Source: Sphingomonas glacialis
GTDB taxonomy: Bacteria > Pseudomonadota > Alphaproteobacteria > Sphingomonadales > Sphingomonadaceae
DNA length: 64,000 bases
Direction of reading: 5' to 3'
Assembly: GCF_006439055.1 (NCBI RefSeq)
Contig: NZ_RCZC01000008.1
Location: forward strand, 125,494 to 189,493
This document shows positions 63,106 to 64,000 of this stretch, piece after piece. Each line of letters begins with the position of its first letter. Position 1 is the stretch's first letter. Made by a program: the position numbers and the translations under genes. The notes beneath the pieces were generated by a model that was not told the origin of the DNA, made no database searches, and saw only the letters and a program-made list of their open reading frames with translations.

Positions 63106-63618
63106 TCACTCGGGGATCGTGCCCTCATCGGCGATCCCGGCTTCGAACGACGCGCTCGAATCGGTGCCGTCGGCCTGATGCGCGTGCGCGCCGGGGGTGA
63201 GCTTTTCGTCGCGCGGCGTGCTGGAGCGCAAGGCGAAGAGCGCGGCGGTGGCGGCGGCGCCGATCGCGGCGATCCCGCCGACGACGGTCGCTTTGCCCCA
63301 GCGGCTGCCGGACTTGGCACGCGGCGTGGCGGCAGCGGCGGTCGTCTTGGCGGGCGCCTTGCGCGCAGTCGCTGGCTTGCTTGCCGTCGCGCGGGTCGAG
63401 GTCGTCGGACGCGGCTTGGCGGGCTTGCGCGGGGCGGGGGCCTTGACGGTGGTGGCCTTTACGGGGGGGCTGGCCGAGGTCTTAGCGGTCGCTGCCGCCT
63501 TGCGCGGGGTGGCGGGCTTGGCCTTCGCGGGTGGGGTCGGCTTGGCCGGCGTCGCGGCTGCGTCCGCCGCCGGGCGCTTGGACTCGGTATCGGTCGGCTT
63601 TTTCGGCGGCGTTGCCAT
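63106..63618 (-). CDS. Histone H1-like Lys/Ala/Pro-rich protein with a membrane segment
   Basis: A 170-aa protein. Residues 1-110 are almost only Ala, Lys, Pro, Thr and Arg (for example KPTPPAKAKPATPRKAAATA), like bacterial histone H1-type proteins. A hydrophobic helix (VVGGIAAIGAAATAALFAL) follows at about 117-136, and the acidic end is short. The sequence therefore suggests a basic tail held at the membrane rather than a free nucleoid protein. The ATG at 63618 follows AAGGAAGAG. No specific family was recognised. Confidence 0.75.
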   Translation of the reverse strand: MATPPKKPTDTESKRPAADAAATPAKPTPPAKAKPATPRKAAATAKTSASPPVKATTVKAPAPRKPAKPRPTTSTRATASKPATARKAPAKTTAAAATPRAKSGSRWGKATVVGGIAAIGAAATAALFALRSSTPRDEKLTPGAHAHQADGTDSSASFEAGIADEGTIPE

Positions 63619-63687
63619 GGACTCTTCCTTGTTCGTTGAGCTTGCGTAACGCATGAAGTCGTCAGGGTTTCCCGGGCGGCGGGCGGC

Positions 63688-64000
63688 TTAGCGGAACGGC
63701 GGCTCGTTGAACGCGCGCAGTTTGCGGCTGTGGAGCTTCTGCCCCTCGCGGCGCAATTCCTCGCACGCTTCGATGCCGATCCGCATATGCTCGCTGATCG
63801 CGCGCTCGTAGAAGCGGTTGGCCTGGCCGGGCAGCTTCAATTCGCCGTGGAGCGGCTTGTCCGACACGCACAGCAGCGTTCCGTACGGCACGCGGAAGCG
63901 ATAGCCCTGCGCCGCGATCGTCGCCGATTCCATGTCGATGCCGACCGCGCGGCTGAGCGAGAAGCGCAGAGCCGAGCGCGAATATTGCAGCTCCCAATTG
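63688..64000 (-). CDS. amn: AMP nucleosidase, C-terminal part
   Basis: Partial gene that runs off the right end of the window; about 104 residues are visible. WELQYSRSALRFSLSRAVGI, then DMESATIAAQGYRFRVPYG and LLCVSDKPLHGELKLPG match the C-terminal catalytic region of AMP nucleosidase, which hydrolyses AMP to adenine and ribose 5-phosphate. The MESATIA segment holds the purine-binding Glu typical of the nucleoside phosphorylase fold. The start lies beyond position 64000. Confidence 0.9.
   Translation of the reverse strand, partial: NWELQYSRSALRFSLSRAVGIDMESATIAAQGYRFRVPYGTLLCVSDKPLHGELKLPGQANRFYERAISEHMRIGIEACEELRREGQKLHSRKLRAFNEPPFR

Overview
The window is a GC-rich chromosomal segment whose gene content points to a sphingomonad, most likely Sphingomonas or a close relative (Alphaproteobacteria). 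The evidence is the XrtA (exosortase A) exopolysaccharide cluster in sphingomonad order, ChpT of the CckA-ChpT-CtrA relay, an rpsP with a long Ala/Glu tail, and a deoxyhypusine-synthase-like gene beside an ornithine decarboxylase gene. No rRNA, tRNA, CRISPR, insertion sequence or prophage was found. RNase P RNA is present.

Layout. 1-1061: thioredoxin reductase. 1171-18642: XrtA cluster. Its left part (two hydrolases and an acyl carrier protein, minus strand) faces away from a plus-strand run: AMP-dependent ligase, PLP decarboxylase, polysaccharide export lipoprotein, chain-length regulator, tyrosine kinase, outer-membrane barrel, ATPase, polysaccharide deacetylase, FemAB-like protein, glycosyltransferase, exosortase A/EpsI and an asparagine-synthetase-type amidotransferase. 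Many of these genes overlap by 1-4 bases, so translation is probably coupled. 18644-22933: MAPEG protein, the DHS-like/ornithine decarboxylase polyamine pair, a serine/threonine dehydratase and a 55-aa membrane microprotein. 23301-25307: a GGDEF-EAL gene cut by an in-frame amber codon just before the end of its EAL domain. 25572-31438: chpT followed by cheA-cheW-cheY-cheB-cheR. 31553-34027: amidase, rnpB, J-domain protein, 2Fe-2S protein, SufE.

34188-38270 is the most unusual region. It is a phage-shock (psp) locus with divergent pspF, a sigma-54 promoter, a 47-aa membrane microprotein, pspA, pspB and pspC. These are followed by four more small membrane/coiled-coil proteins related to PspB in layout and by a 38-aa microprotein, all on one strand. 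Three of the extra proteins and PspC share a C-terminal Glu/Asp-Ile-Asp/Glu-x-Leu-Arg signature.

38335-46959: sodB, a candidate sRNA, yciB-ftsY-mtaB, a GGDEF-EAL protein, ffh, rpsP and rimM. The usual rpsP-rimM-trmD-rplS operon is then interrupted by a reversed flavoprotein gene and a VapBC-type toxin-antitoxin pair. The toxin stop overlaps the trmD start, so the essential trmD-rplS genes probably depend on the toxin-antitoxin promoter. 49778-64000: SulP transporter, pentapeptide-repeat protein, hydrolases, DUF418 protein, S9 peptidase, MgtC-like protein, asd, two GFA-type proteins, M2 peptidase, SIMPL protein, a histone-H1-like protein with a membrane segment, and the 3' part of AMP nucleosidase.

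GC-rich dyad repeats recur between genes, and one has become the 3' end of mtaB. Gene functions rest on motifs read by eye and family knowledge; no database search was run.
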